Source of the DNA: Samsonia erythrinae | GTDB taxonomy: Bacteria > Pseudomonadota > Gammaproteobacteria > Enterobacterales > Enterobacteriaceae | Assembly (NCBI RefSeq): GCF_004342665.1 | Contig: NZ_SMBY01000001.1 | Coordinates: forward strand, 596,950-660,949 | Reading direction: 5' to 3' | DNA length: 64,000 nucleotides | In this document: positions 9,345-18,957 of the stretch, one piece after another | How positions within the stretch are numbered: the first letter of the stretch is position 1 | Layout of the letters: each line of letters begins with the position of its first letter | Notes under the pieces: generated by a model | Told to the model about the DNA's origin: nothing | Databases searched by the model: none | What the model saw: the letters and a program-made list of their open reading frames with translations, nothing else | Translations under genes and position numbers: made by a program

Positions 9345-10238
9345 TCAACGAAACAGATCGATGCTCACTTTGTCGTGACGTGCTTTCTCAAGATGCTTCC
9401 TCATCCTGTCTGCTGCGGTTGCCATCTCTCCCCGCTGTAAAGCGTCAATGATCGTCAGGTGTTCTGTAATCTGTTCCAGCCGCTTGGGATGAAACCCCAG
9501 ACTGCTTTGTCGGTATTCCACCAGACGCCGTAACTGATTGATCCGCTGCAAACTGGCGTGGGCAAAGCGGTTACCGCTACAGGCGAGCAGCGTTTCATGA
9601 AAATGCGTATTGGCATCGAACATTTCATGAGGGGTCATTGTCCGATAACCGCCGTTGAGAATCGCTTCCTGTTGTTTACGGCAGGCGTTGAGGATTTGCG
9701 GCTCGATATGAAACTGCGGCGATAGCAGGCTGGCGGGTTCGATCAGAAGACGATAGGTAAAACTTTCCTCATAAGCGGCGACGGAATCAATAATCGGCGT
9801 GGTTCTCCAGCCCTGACCGGTGCGAAATTCCAGCCAGCCTTCCTGCTGAATGCGCGTCAGAACGTTACGCAGTACCGCGCGAGAAACCTGACATTCCCGC
9901 ATCAACTCCACTTCTGAAAACTGCGCCGGCAGCAGACGGGCAAGGCGCATATCGACAATCTTCTGATAAAGCGGTTCCTCGCTACTGGCGGCCAGTTCTG
10001 TGACCAACTGGCTTAACTCGTCGGCATGGCGCTCAAGATAAAATCCCCGATTGCGGTGATAATTCAGCATCCCTTTTTCCGTCAGATACCGCAGCGCGGC
10101 CTTGACCGGCGTGCGTGACGCGTTCAACACCTGCGCCAATGAGGATTCGATCAGGTGAGCGCCGCGAGGTAGCTGCTCGCGGCGGATATAGGCGACAATT
10201 TGCCTGACAATCCTTGTCTGTAACGGGGTTAACGTCAT
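9345..10238 (-). CDS. GntR-family regulator with two winged-helix domains (FCD type)
   Basis: A 297-residue regulator. Residues about 5-70 form a GntR winged helix (LPRGAHLIESSLAQVLNASR, then VKAALRYLTEKGML). Residues about 88-150 look like a second one (LARLLPAQFSEVELMRECQ and LRNVLTRIQQEGWLEF). An all-helical FCD ligand domain follows, with an Asp near FDANTHFHETLL and His in EHLTIIDAL that fit its metal/acid-binding pattern. FCD regulators usually sense organic acids. The gene lies downstream of the CitMHS citrate transporter on the same strand, so it probably controls citrate or tricarboxylate uptake. The ligand is not determined. Confidence 0.85.
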   Translation of the reverse strand: MTLTPLQTRIVRQIVAYIRREQLPRGAHLIESSLAQVLNASRTPVKAALRYLTEKGMLNYHRNRGFYLERHADELSQLVTELAASSEEPLYQKIVDMRLARLLPAQFSEVELMRECQVSRAVLRNVLTRIQQEGWLEFRTGQGWRTTPIIDSVAAYEESFTYRLLIEPASLLSPQFHIEPQILNACRKQQEAILNGGYRTMTPHEMFDANTHFHETLLACSGNRFAHASLQRINQLRRLVEYRQSSLGFHPKRLEQITEHLTIIDALQRGEMATAADRMRKHLEKARHDKVSIDLFR

Positions 10239-10318
10239 GGCTATCCTGCTATGTCATATAGGGTACTGCGGTCGCGTCTTAATTTTCAGGTCATGTATAG
10301 AAGATGCTGGCCGTGGCG

Positions 10319-10343
10319 TTTGCTCCGGTTTCACCGGAGCAAA
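10319..10343 (-). terminator. Hairpin after the citrate transporter gene
   Basis: A perfect 11-bp stem (TTTGCTCCGGT with ACCGGAGCAAA, 3-base loop) lies 6 bases after the transporter stop. There is no long T run, so it may stabilise or attenuate rather than fully terminate before gntR. Confidence 0.5.
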
Positions 10344-10349
10344 CCCGAT

Positions 10350-11666
10350 TTACCGGTGATAGAACGGAAACGCGCCGAAAAGAATTCCGCCAACCATCAG
10401 CGACAGGCTGACAACAATCGCCCATTTCATGGCGAAGCGCTGGTGATCGCCAATGTCTACCTTTGCCAAACTGACCAGCAGGTAGAGTGAGGGGACCAGC
10501 GGGCTAAGCAGGTGAAACGGTTGTCCGATAATTGACGCGCGAGCAATCTCCTCTGGCGTAATACCATAGTTGACCGCCGTCTGCGCAATAACGGGTAAGA
10601 TTCCGAAATAGAATGCATCATTGGACATCAGGAAAGTGAACGGCAGGCTAATGAGCGCGGTAAACACCGCCAGATAGGGGCCGAGGCTCTCCGGGATCAC
10701 CTGCAACAGGCTTTTCGCCATGGCTTCCACCATGCCGGTGCCGGATAGGATCCCGGTGAAAATCCCAGCGGCGAAAATGAGCGAGGTGACGGCCAATACG
10801 TTAGCGGCATGTGAGCCGATCCGCGCTTTTTGCTCTTCCAGCTTGGGGTAGTTAAGCATGACGGCAATGGCGAAGCCGAGCATAAACAGCACCTGAATAG
10901 GCAGAGTACCCATCACCAGGAACACCAGGAGCAGGGTGGTCAGAATAAAATTCGGCCAGAACATGTTAGGGCGTCGGTTGGTGTCACTCTCTTCGTCGCT
11001 GCCGTTACCGAGGTTGATCGCGGCGTTCTGAAAATCACTGATATCAATAATCCCCAATCGTTTACGTTCCTGTAGGCCGAGATAAACGGCGACGCCGACC
11101 AGCGTCAGGCTGGCTAAAATAATCGCGGGCAGCATGGGGAGGAAAACGTCCAGCGCGTCGACCCGGAGTGCGGCGGCGGCACGTGCCGTAGGGCCGTCCC
11201 AGGGAGAAAGATTCATCACCCCGCTGGCGATATTCACCAGACAGGTCAACCCCAGCACGCTCATGCCCAGGCGTTGATAAAGCGGCAAGAATGCGGCGAT
11301 GGCAATCATATACGTGGTCGTGCTGTCGCCATCCAGCGCCACCATCAGCGTCAGAATGGCGGTTCCGACCAGCACTTTCAGGGGGTCGCCTTTGACCAGA
11401 CGGAGAATGAACCGCACCAGTGGGTCAAACAGTCCCGTATCGATCATGATACCGAAATAAAGTATGGAGAAGGTGAGCATGACGCCGGTCGGGGCCAGCG
11501 TTTTGATGCCCTCCAGCATCATGGCGCCCAGCCCCTGATAAAAACCTGCCGCCAGCGCGAAGAGTGTCGGCACGAGGATCAACGCGATGAGTGCGGACAT
11601 CCGTTTGGTCATGATGAGGTACATAAAGCAGATGACCATGGAGAAACCGAGAATTGTAAGCACCAT
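10350..11666 (-). CDS. CitMHS-family citrate:cation symporter
   Basis: A 438-residue inner-membrane protein with about 11-12 membrane segments. Typical CitMHS stretches include LILVPTLFALAAGF, TGVMLTFSILYFGIMIDTGL, VALDGDSTTTYMI and LSPWDGPTARAAAAL. Members of this family take up citrate as a complex with Mg2+ or Ca2+ together with protons. The central loop (RLGIIDISDFQNA and following) is hydrophilic and variable, as usual. About 1 kb of gene-free DNA lies upstream. The FCD-type GntR gene downstream is a likely regulator. The exact metal preference cannot be read from the sequence. Confidence 0.9.
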   Translation of the reverse strand: MVLTILGFSMVICFMYLIMTKRMSALIALILVPTLFALAAGFYQGLGAMMLEGIKTLAPTGVMLTFSILYFGIMIDTGLFDPLVRFILRLVKGDPLKVLVGTAILTLMVALDGDSTTTYMIAIAAFLPLYQRLGMSVLGLTCLVNIASGVMNLSPWDGPTARAAAALRVDALDVFLPMLPAIILASLTLVGVAVYLGLQERKRLGIIDISDFQNAAINLGNGSDEESDTNRRPNMFWPNFILTTLLLVFLVMGTLPIQVLFMLGFAIAVMLNYPKLEEQKARIGSHAANVLAVTSLIFAAGIFTGILSGTGMVEAMAKSLLQVIPESLGPYLAVFTALISLPFTFLMSNDAFYFGILPVIAQTAVNYGITPEEIARASIIGQPFHLLSPLVPSLYLLVSLAKVDIGDHQRFAMKWAIVVSLSLMVGGILFGAFPFYHR

Positions 11667-12690
11667 TAACCTCCTGTTTTCATTTCTTGCTTTTATTTCT
11701 CGCGCTATTGCGAGCGTTGTACCGCTGTCCTCTTCCTGAGTGAATTGAGGAGGCGGGGATCATGCCGTTTTGCGTCACGGAATAGAGAAAGGCGTTGAAT
11801 AGCGTTATTTCCTGATGTTGGTGACGTTCAGGAAATGAATAAATGAAAGGACGTCATCAGCCGCCGGGGTCAAAACGAATAATAAATACCCGATAATGAG
11901 GAAAGTGCGGGGTTGCGATGATCGGTAACATAAATGGCCTCTATGCGAGCGATGATAATATGCCTTTTATCCCTGTCGTCCGATGATAAACGATTGTTTA
12001 TCTGTGGTTTATCTGCAAATCTTTGGCTGATTGATCATGGTTTTCAGGTGATTGTTTTGTTAAAAACAAATTAAATCATTGTAAAATGAAACGCAAATTG
12101 CGCTTTTTTGGAAGAAAAAACAATTTGCCGTTGAGACGACGATAACCAGTAGGAAAATTTTAAAAGATAAACGGTGATGTAAAAAATGCATGGCGGCGTA
12201 GAAAATTATTATCAAGTTATGGGAATTTTGCCGTTTTTATTAATACTTGTTTACAAGTAGAGCGGAAATAAAATCTTCCGTCGGGCACAGCCCACCTAAC
12301 GACGGTGTGTGTTGTGTCGCGCAACGGCTTTTTCCATCGGGCATTTGCACGGAAAATAACCCCAGGCCGTATTCATCCTCTTTATTTGTTAATGCCTATA
12401 CTGTTTTTGACGATACTAACTCTAGATGTCAGCGATAAGGTCGCATCTTGATGCCTGTCGGCAGGGTTACCACAATGGATTTGGTGTATCAGGGAAGGTA
12501 ACACATTCTATTTATTGTTTTTTAATTTCCCAGACAATGGGAATGAATCAGGGAATTCCAGTACGTCCGTCCTGGCATGCCGTTTTCAGGGGCATGATAG
12601 GACGGGCGGCACCGTTATGAACAAAACAGTCAATACTTTTCCGGCTGAACGTACAGGCGGGAAAGAGTGATTAACGTCGCGGAGTGCATT
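11667..12690. other. One-kilobase gene-free region
   Basis: No open frame here has a plausible start, ribosome site or recognisable product. The left half is AT-rich and must hold the citrate transporter promoter. Near 12569-12609, just before the chemoreceptor gene, an imperfect hairpin can form (CCGTCC with GGACGG, and CATGCC with GGCATG). Its role is unknown. Confidence 0.55.
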
Positions 12691-14375
12691 ATGGAGTTTC
12701 TAAAAAATGTCAGCATCAAACTCATGGTGCTGATGATAGTCGTTTCCCTATTGGCTGTGTGGGGCGTGGCATCCGGGTTTAGTCTTTATTCGCTTTATAA
12801 AGTGACGAATTTACTTGATAAAAGTGAGACCCAGCAAAAAACCTATTCTCATCTGGTCTATGGTACCGACCAATATTTTCGTGCAGTGACTCGCATGGAA
12901 AGAACCATGGATTATTTACAAAATAACGAGGTGGCAAACGCGAAACAAACGTTAGATCTGGCACAGGTTGCGATAAAGAATACCAAGGATTCGCTGGAGA
13001 AATTCCAGACCGCGGAGCACATCGGCGTCGATCAGGCTACGGTTGATACGGTGAAAGAGACCTGGAATACGCTGGTCACGTCTTCGATCGATCCCATGAA
13101 TGCGGCGTTGCAGCGTAACGACCCCGAGGCTTTTCGCCAGATTTTCCGTTCCACCTATCCCCCTGTCAGCCTGAAATTTGGCGATGACGTCAAACGTTAT
13201 TCGGACAGTATTACCTCTTCTGATTTGATTCCAACCGTCAGCGAGCACAATGAGAAAAACCGTAACGCGCTCATTGCCGCGATGGTCATCGGCGTTATCG
13301 TGGTGATTTTCACCGAATATTACCTGAGAAATTATCTGGTGATACCGATAGCCGTGCTGAAATCCCATCTGTCGCAGCTCACCGCGGGGCGTTTAGGATG
13401 CGAACTGGCCGAGTTTGGTCGCAACTGTGCGGGACGCTTGATCCCCGATATTAAACAGTTGCAGAAAAGCCTGCGTGATACGGTGAGGGTCATCCGGCAA
13501 AGTGCGTCGGAAATCAGTTACGGCACCTCAAATATCAAGGATGGCAACAACGACCTCTCCAGTCGAACGGAGGAGCAGGCGGCCGCGCTGCAACAGACGG
13601 CCGCCAGCATGGAGCAAATTAGCTCCACGGTGCAGCAAACCGCCGAAAACGTGCATCAGGCGCGTAAGCTGGCGCAGGAGGCGGCCAGCATGGCGCAGAA
13701 AGGCGGAAATATCAGCACCAACGTGATGACGACGATGGAGGGCATCAGCGCCAGTTCTCGGCAGATTTCCGATATCACCTCGGTGATTAACGGTATCGCG
13801 TTTCAGACTAATATTCTGGCGCTGAACGCGGCGGTAGAAGCTGCGCGCGCGGGGGAACAAGGGAGAGGGTTTGCCGTGGTGGCAGGGGAGGTTCGTACGC
13901 TGGCGCAGCGCAGCGCAGCGCGCAGGCGGCGAAAGAGATTGAAGCATTGATTGGGAAATCGGTTTCGCGGGTGGAGGCCGGGGCAGGGCTGGTGAAGCAA
14001 TCCGGTGACGCGATGACGGCGATCATCGATTCCATCGCTCAGGTCAATGATTTAATTAGTGAAATCGCCGCGGCAACGGATGAACAAACGCGCGGTATTA
14101 CGCAGATTAGCCAGGCTGTGCATGAAATGGATAGCGTCACGCAACAGAATGCGTCTCTGGTGATGGAATCGGCGGGGGCCGCGGCCCGGTTGGATGAGCA
14201 AACTAATGAGCTGTTGGCCGTCGTTGATGTGTTCGAACTTGATTCGGCGAGCGACCCGTCAAACACATTTACCCGCCCGGTAGGGGTTGTCCCCGCTGAC
14301 CGGACTGCGGGCACAGGGACAACACCACTGTTGTCGGGGCATGGGCGTAACGGCGAAGGCTGGGAAAAATTTTGA
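12691..14375 (+). pseudogene. Methyl-accepting chemotaxis protein, frameshifted
   Basis: A Tsr/Tar-type chemoreceptor split into two frames. Part one (12691-13950) has a transmembrane helix (residues about 9-35), a four-helix periplasmic domain, a second transmembrane helix near residue 200, a degenerate HAMP domain and the conserved hairpin tip ([20 protein letters not shown]). After [10 protein letters not shown] the frame is lost. The rest ([18 protein letters not shown] onwards) continues two frames over to 14375. The cause is a third GCGCA unit where two would keep the frame. The C-terminus is GWEKF, a variant of the NWETF methylase tether. ATG 12691 has GGAG at good spacing. It could be a true pseudogene, a phase-variable gene or a sequencing error. 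Confidence 0.85.
13903..13917. repeat. Three tandem GCGCA units at the chemoreceptor frameshift
   Basis: GCGCA occurs three times in a row (13903, 13908, 13913) and is followed by GCGCG. Two copies encode the expected [13 protein letters not shown]; the third shifts the frame by five bases. Such short repeats can slip during replication. Confidence 0.85.
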
Positions 14376-14852
14376 TCCGCTGCGGTCTGGCCCTCGATAA
14401 CAACGGTCTGGGCAAAGGATAGCAACAGGGTGCTGACGAACAGGGCGGAAAGGCGTCGTCCATGTTCTGTCGGTGCGCCATTCCTCGTGAAGCGGGATGG
14501 GGAATTTACCGCCAGACATGTTCAGTGACAGGGAGTCAGGCCTTTTTTCTGTCAATCAGGCTCCGAAAAATGTAAAGAAACGATATTTTTAACGAGAGAG
14601 GTGAAGCGTTTAACGCAAGATTTTATTTATTGGTATATTTATTGCATTGTTTGTTTTTGTCGGTTTTATGTCCTAAACCCCCTGTTTTAATGGGTGGATG
14701 GCCAGGAAATGGGCTTTGTCTGAGGTTATATTTGAACTGAAATTGTTTGTTACAAACTAAAGTCACTGTTGCCCACCTTTTCGTGACGTAAATCAAGACA
14801 GCCTGTCGCTTAAGAGTGATTATAAGAATAACTATCATTTCTGCTTTCTCAT
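14376..14852. other. Gene-free region before the iron-uptake operon
   Basis: No gene is supported in these 477 bases. The last 40 bases hold the probable Fur box of the FTR1 operon. A stretch near 14400-14480 reads as a signal-peptide-like segment on the minus strand but has no start codon. Confidence 0.5.
14818..14836 (+). promoter_or_regulatory. Probable Fur box of the FTR1-P19 operon
   Basis: GATTATAAGAATAACTATC fits the three-hexamer Fur model (GATAAT-GATAAT-N-ATTATC) at about 14 of 18 positions. It ends 16 bases before the first start codon, so bound Fur-Fe would block transcription or early elongation of the iron-uptake operon. Confidence 0.55.
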
Positions 14853-16763
14853 ATGACTATGTCTATCTGGCAAAAAACGTTTTGGTTGCTGTGTTGGTTA
14901 TTGAGCTGCTCAACGGCGTTGGCGACGAGCGATTACGCTTCATTTATCAAAGATATTGAAACCCGGCTGGATACCACGGCGCGGCTTTACGCAGAGCAGC
15001 AACCGCAAGAGGCCCGGACGGAAGTTCAGATGGCCTATTTTGAGGTGTTTGAAAACCTTGAAGGTCCTATTCGCATCAATATCTCCGCGCAGAAAAGCTA
15101 TCAACTCGAAGCGACCTTCGGTGAAATTCGCCGCATGATAGGCGAAGGAAAACCGCAGGCCGAGGTGCAGGCAAAAATTTCGTGGCTGAAGGGCGAGCTG
15201 GATGCCGTTCTCCCCGTGCTGTCGGGCGGGCACAAGCTGGTGGCGCAGGAGCAGCACGGCGCTTATGACAATGCCGAAATAGCGCCGTACTGGCAGCAAA
15301 GCTTTAAAATCATTGATGACCAACTGGCGCAGGCCGTAAGTGAGTATCAGGCTGGGGACTACAAGAAAGCCAGCCAGAGCGTGCAGCAGGCGCATTATCA
15401 GGGCTTTAAAAATTCCGAGATGGAAATGTCCGTGCGGCAGAACCGCTCAGCGCAGCAGGCCGCCGCGATTAATCAACAATTTTCCACGCTGATCGCGCTA
15501 GCCAGCCAACCCGACCAACTTACGGACGTCGCGTATCGCGTTACTACGCTCTTGCAGGATATTGAAGATACGTTGCCCGGGTTGCCGACGACGCGAGACA
15601 GCCAGCAGGCGATGGCGACACAGGATGCCAATGCGGATGCCGGTGCAGCGCCGGATACCAACTGGGCGAAGGTCGCTGACGATATCAATCAGGCTATTGC
15701 CGGCGCCATTGCGCAATACCAGCAGGGGCAGGTGAAACCCGCCGTCATGGCCGTGCAGGACGCCTATTTCGATCTGTTTGAAGCCAGCGGCATGGAGAAC
15801 AAAGTCGGTTCTCGCGATGCGGCGTACAAATCTACGCTGGAGGGGTATTTTACCCGTTTGGTGAGTCTGATGAATGCCAAACAACCTGTGGAATCGCTTC
15901 AGGTGCAGGCGGATGCGCTACGGCAGGGGCTGGCGAATGCGGTCACAATGTTGGGCGAAGGCGGCGAAACGCACTGGAGTCTGTTGATTTACAGCCTGCT
16001 GATCATTGTGCGCGAGGGGCTGGAGGCCTTACTGATCGTGGCGGCGATCGTGGCCTATCTGGTGAAAAATAATCAACAGGATAAGCTGCCATTGATTCGC
16101 CAGTCGGTGTACGTCGCGCTGCTGTGCAGCGTGGTGACCGCCGTGATTTTCCAACTGCTGTTCACTAATGCCGGCGCCAGTCGTGAACTGTTGGAAGGCG
16201 TAACGATGCTGATCGCCGTGGTGATGCTGTTCTTCATGAGCTACTGGCTGTTGTCGAAAGTGGAAGCCCGACACTGGAAAGCCTATCTGGAAGGCAAGTT
16301 GTCCCATTCGCTGAGCAGTGGTTCGATGATCGGCCTATGGTTGACCAGCTTTCTGGCGGTGTACCGCGAAGGCGCGGAGACGGTGCTGTTCTATTATGCG
16401 CTGGTTGGCGATGCCAGCAATGTGGCGGGGCATCTCGCCATTCTGGCGGGGTTTGCCATCGGCTGCGTGATCCTATTTATCGCCTATCTCCTGATGCGCT
16501 ATACCGTGGTTAAACTGCCGCTTAAGCCGTTTTTCATGTTTACCGGCTGCTTTATGTACCTGATGGCGTTTGTGTTTGCGGGTAAAGGCGTTCTGGAACT
16601 GATCGAAGGCAAGCTGTTTGAACCGACGTTGCTGCACGGCGTGCCGGAAATCAGCGGGCTGGGAATTTATCCTTATGTGGAAACGCTGATGCCGCAGGGA
16701 GCGTTGATTATCGCGGCGCTCATCGCCCTGTGGGTAATGCGTCGCAGGGCGTCTGACGCCTGA
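14853..16763 (+). CDS. FTR1-family iron permease with long periplasmic N-domain (FetM-like)
   Basis: A 636-residue protein with a signal peptide, a periplasmic region of about 350 residues, then an FTR1 membrane domain. Both REXXE iron-binding motifs are present: REGLEALLIV near residue 387 and REGAETVLFY near 504. The N-terminal region holds two similar halves built around AYFEVFENLEGP-like and AYFDLFEASGMEN segments, resembling imelysin/EfeO-type iron-binding repeats. Homologues are FetM of uropathogenic E. coli and the FTR1 protein next to P19 in Campylobacter. It likely moves iron across the inner membrane with the P19-like protein encoded next. First gene of a seven-gene cluster behind a Fur box. 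Another ATG lies two codons downstream. Confidence 0.9.
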   Translation: MTMSIWQKTFWLLCWLLSCSTALATSDYASFIKDIETRLDTTARLYAEQQPQEARTEVQMAYFEVFENLEGPIRINISAQKSYQLEATFGEIRRMIGEGKPQAEVQAKISWLKGELDAVLPVLSGGHKLVAQEQHGAYDNAEIAPYWQQSFKIIDDQLAQAVSEYQAGDYKKASQSVQQAHYQGFKNSEMEMSVRQNRSAQQAAAINQQFSTLIALASQPDQLTDVAYRVTTLLQDIEDTLPGLPTTRDSQQAMATQDANADAGAAPDTNWAKVADDINQAIAGAIAQYQQGQVKPAVMAVQDAYFDLFEASGMENKVGSRDAAYKSTLEGYFTRLVSLMNAKQPVESLQVQADALRQGLANAVTMLGEGGETHWSLLIYSLLIIVREGLEALLIVAAIVAYLVKNNQQDKLPLIRQSVYVALLCSVVTAVIFQLLFTNAGASRELLEGVTMLIAVVMLFFMSYWLLSKVEARHWKAYLEGKLSHSLSSGSMIGLWLTSFLAVYREGAETVLFYYALVGDASNVAGHLAILAGFAIGCVILFIAYLLMRYTVVKLPLKPFFMFTGCFMYLMAFVFAGKGVLELIEGKLFEPTLLHGVPEISGLGIYPYVETLMPQGALIIAALIALWVMRRRASDA

Positions 16764-16881
16764 TCGCGCAACGATGATGTTAATTGAAGACTGAAAGCAA
16801 TGAGAGCAGGAAATAACCATAACAACCCCAATTGATGAGTGAACCAGACTGGGGGAAACGACTGAAATGAGGATGGGTTTG

Positions 16882-17409
16882 ATGAATATGCAAAAAAGTC
16901 TGATTGCCGCGGCCGTGATGGCCGGTATTTTTACGGCGCCTGCCGCGCTGGCGTTTAAAGAGTACCCGGCGGGTGAACCCGTCTCCATGAATGAAATGGA
17001 AATTGCCGCCGTTTATCTGCAACCCATTGACATGGAGCCGCGTGGTATGGGGCTGCCTGCGGCGAAAGCCGATATCCATTTAGAGGCGGATATTCATGCT
17101 GCGGAAGGTAACAAAAACGGTTTTGGCGCCGGCGAATGGATGCCGTTTCTGACCATCGCTTACACGCTGACCAACACGGATACAGGGGCGAAGCAGGAAG
17201 GAACGTTCATGCCGATGGTCGCCAGCGATGGCCCTCACTATGGCGCGAACATCAAAATGATGGGGGTGGGCAACTATAAAGTGACGTACCACATCGATCC
17301 GCCATCCAAAGCGGGTATGCACCGCCATACCGACAGCGAAACGGGCGTGGGCCGCTGGTGGAAACCGTTTGATGTCAGCTTTGATTTCAAATACGTCGGT
17401 TTAGAATAA
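16882..17409 (+). CDS. P19/FetP-like periplasmic iron-binding protein (Tp34 family)
   Basis: A 175-residue periplasmic protein with a signal peptide cleaved after AALA. The mature protein starts FKEYPAGEP, and conserved metal-site segments follow: MNEMEIAAVYLQPIDM, KADIHLEADIHA and GMHRHTDSETGVGRWW. The His and Met residues in these stretches bind copper/iron in characterised P19 and FetP. The partner permease is the FTR1 gene 118 bases upstream. The start at 16882 is chosen because TGAGGA lies 8 bases before it and the signal peptide is then normal; two ATGs upstream in frame lack a site. Function: capture or oxidation-state handling of iron for FTR1. Confidence 0.92.
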   Translation: MNMQKSLIAAAVMAGIFTAPAALAFKEYPAGEPVSMNEMEIAAVYLQPIDMEPRGMGLPAAKADIHLEADIHAAEGNKNGFGAGEWMPFLTIAYTLTNTDTGAKQEGTFMPMVASDGPHYGANIKMMGVGNYKVTYHIDPPSKAGMHRHTDSETGVGRWWKPFDVSFDFKYVGLE

Positions 17410-17419
17410 GGTCTTCCGT

Positions 17420-17438
17420 CCGCGACGTTCTGTCGCGG
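17420..17438 (+). terminator. Intra-operon hairpin after the P19-like gene
   Basis: CCGCGAC and GTCGCGG form a 7-bp stem with a 5-base loop, 11 bases after the stop. There is no T run, so it is more likely an attenuator or 3'-end stabiliser that raises the P19-like mRNA over the genes downstream. Confidence 0.3.
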
Positions 17439-17557
17439 CGATGTTCAGTTTACGCCTCAGCGGGTACGCGTTGCTGCCCGCCGGGGCGTAGGTTTCCCCA
17501 CCGGAGCGTAGACGGTTGCGCCGTTAACACATGCAGCCTGAAGTACGACGGGTATAT

Positions 17558-18955
17558 ATGAGTTATTTTTTTACGACAACGTTGCAATCCTTCCTGCCGA
17601 TAGCACTTTTGCTCGGATTGAACTGGAGCCACCGCGCCAAACCGGAAATCCGGTCGCTGGGTTGGACTACGCTACTGGCGCTGGTCTTCGGCACGTTGAT
17701 TGGCGTTCACTTTCCCAACGGACAAGCGTTTCTGCTGGGGACGACGGTACTTCAGACGTTTGCCCTGATCCTGTTTCTGGTCTGTCAGTGTTTTTCTCAT
17801 TCGCGCATCGGTTATCTGTGGCTGGCGCTTCTAGTGGCGGGCGCGGCGGCGCATTGGGGCCGCGATCCCAACCTGAGCGCGCTAACCACCACTCACGTGG
17901 TCAATACCGATCTGATACTGAATCTCAGCGCCGTGGTGCTGGCGTTTGGCTGGCTGGTGTTCTGTGCCGCGCTGTGCGGCATGATTGTACGGCGGATTCG
18001 TCTTCTGCGCTGGCCGCTTCTGGTGCTGCTGGTTGCGCTTCTGCTGGTGCCGATAAGCGGCAACCTGCTGCTTCTCTTGATGAAATTACAGGTGCTGGGT
18101 TTAACCAAGCCGCGCCTGAGCTACGTGGCGCATGTCACCAACAGCGCGTATTTATTCAATTACCTCAGCGCCTTGTTGATGGCGGTATTGGTGGCCGGGT
18201 TGGTTTGGCCGCTGCGGGAGGCGCACCGCAAGCAACAGGCTGCGCATGGGGCAATCGAAAAGCGCAAAGCGACGGCAGGTTACCGCACGGTCCGGCGCAC
18301 GCTGCTGGCGACGACGGCCGCGTTGCTGGTTGTCGTCTTCGTTCAACTCTATTGGGACAAGATCGCATCGCAGCCGCCGCGTCTTTCCGAAGCGCAGCCG
18401 GTGACGCTGGCAGCCGATGGCAAGGTGCACATTCCGATTGAGCAGGTGCGCGACGGCAAACTGCACCGCTTCGTCTGGATTGCCGATGATGGCAAAGCCG
18501 TGCGCTTTTTCGTCATTAACCGCTACCCCGATCGTCTGCGGCTGGGCGTGGTGTTTGATGCCTGCCTGCTGTGTGGCGATCAGGGCTACGTGATGGAGGG
18601 GAATCAGGTGATTTGCGTGGCCTGCGGCGTGCACATTTTCATTCCATCCATTGGGAAGGCGGGGGGATGTAATCCGGTGCCGATCGAAGGCTGGAGCAAT
18701 GACGACCACGAGCTGGTGATTGCTCAGGCCTCGCTGGCGGCAGGCACGAACTACTTTTCGACGATAGTGGCGATGGACGTGACCGATCCGGTTGACGGCA
18801 CCCGGCTGACCAACGTCGACGCGGAGCATAAATATCGCTTCGGCGGCAAAACCTACTTCTTCTCGTCGGAAGCAAACTATAACCGCTTTCGCGAAAACCC
18901 CGCGAAATTTGCCACTGCCAATGCGGTGGCGGGTGAGCAGGCGGAGGGCGAATAA
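17558..18955 (+). CDS. DUF2318 membrane protein with cysteine clusters and YHS-like tail
   Basis: A 465-residue protein. The first 230 or so residues form about seven to eight membrane helices. The soluble C-terminal part has FDACLLCGDQGY and VICVACGVHIFI, two CxxC pairs, plus GGCNPVPI, typical of DUF2318 Fe-S or metal-binding proteins. The tail FGGKTYFFSSEANYNRFREN looks like a YHS metal-binding module, although Ser replaces its usual Cys. Homologues always accompany FTR1-P19 and the two FtsX-like permeases. A redox or electron-transfer step for iron release is the usual proposal, but it is not proven. The start MSYFFTT is preferred over an ATG 27 bases upstream; neither has a strong ribosome site. 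Confidence 0.85.
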   Translation: MSYFFTTTLQSFLPIALLLGLNWSHRAKPEIRSLGWTTLLALVFGTLIGVHFPNGQAFLLGTTVLQTFALILFLVCQCFSHSRIGYLWLALLVAGAAAHWGRDPNLSALTTTHVVNTDLILNLSAVVLAFGWLVFCAALCGMIVRRIRLLRWPLLVLLVALLLVPISGNLLLLLMKLQVLGLTKPRLSYVAHVTNSAYLFNYLSALLMAVLVAGLVWPLREAHRKQQAAHGAIEKRKATAGYRTVRRTLLATTAALLVVVFVQLYWDKIASQPPRLSEAQPVTLAADGKVHIPIEQVRDGKLHRFVWIADDGKAVRFFVINRYPDRLRLGVVFDACLLCGDQGYVMEGNQVICVACGVHIFIPSIGKAGGCNPVPIEGWSNDDHELVIAQASLAAGTNYFSTIVAMDVTDPVDGTRLTNVDAEHKYRFGGKTYFFSSEANYNRFRENPAKFATANAVAGEQAEGE

Positions 18956-18957
18956 TC

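Noticed and set aside
12416-12440. GCGATAA resembling a sigma-28 (flagellar) -10 upstream of the chemoreceptor
   Set aside because: No matching -35 (TAAA) lies at the required spacing, and the site is about 250 bases from the gene.
14039-14481. Minus-strand frames overlapping the chemoreceptor end, one with a signal-peptide-like stretch (LFVSTLLLSFAQ)
   Set aside because: No start codon or ribosome site precedes the hydrophobic stretch, and most of the frame is the shadow of the chemoreceptor C-terminus. It could be a gene remnant but is not supportable.
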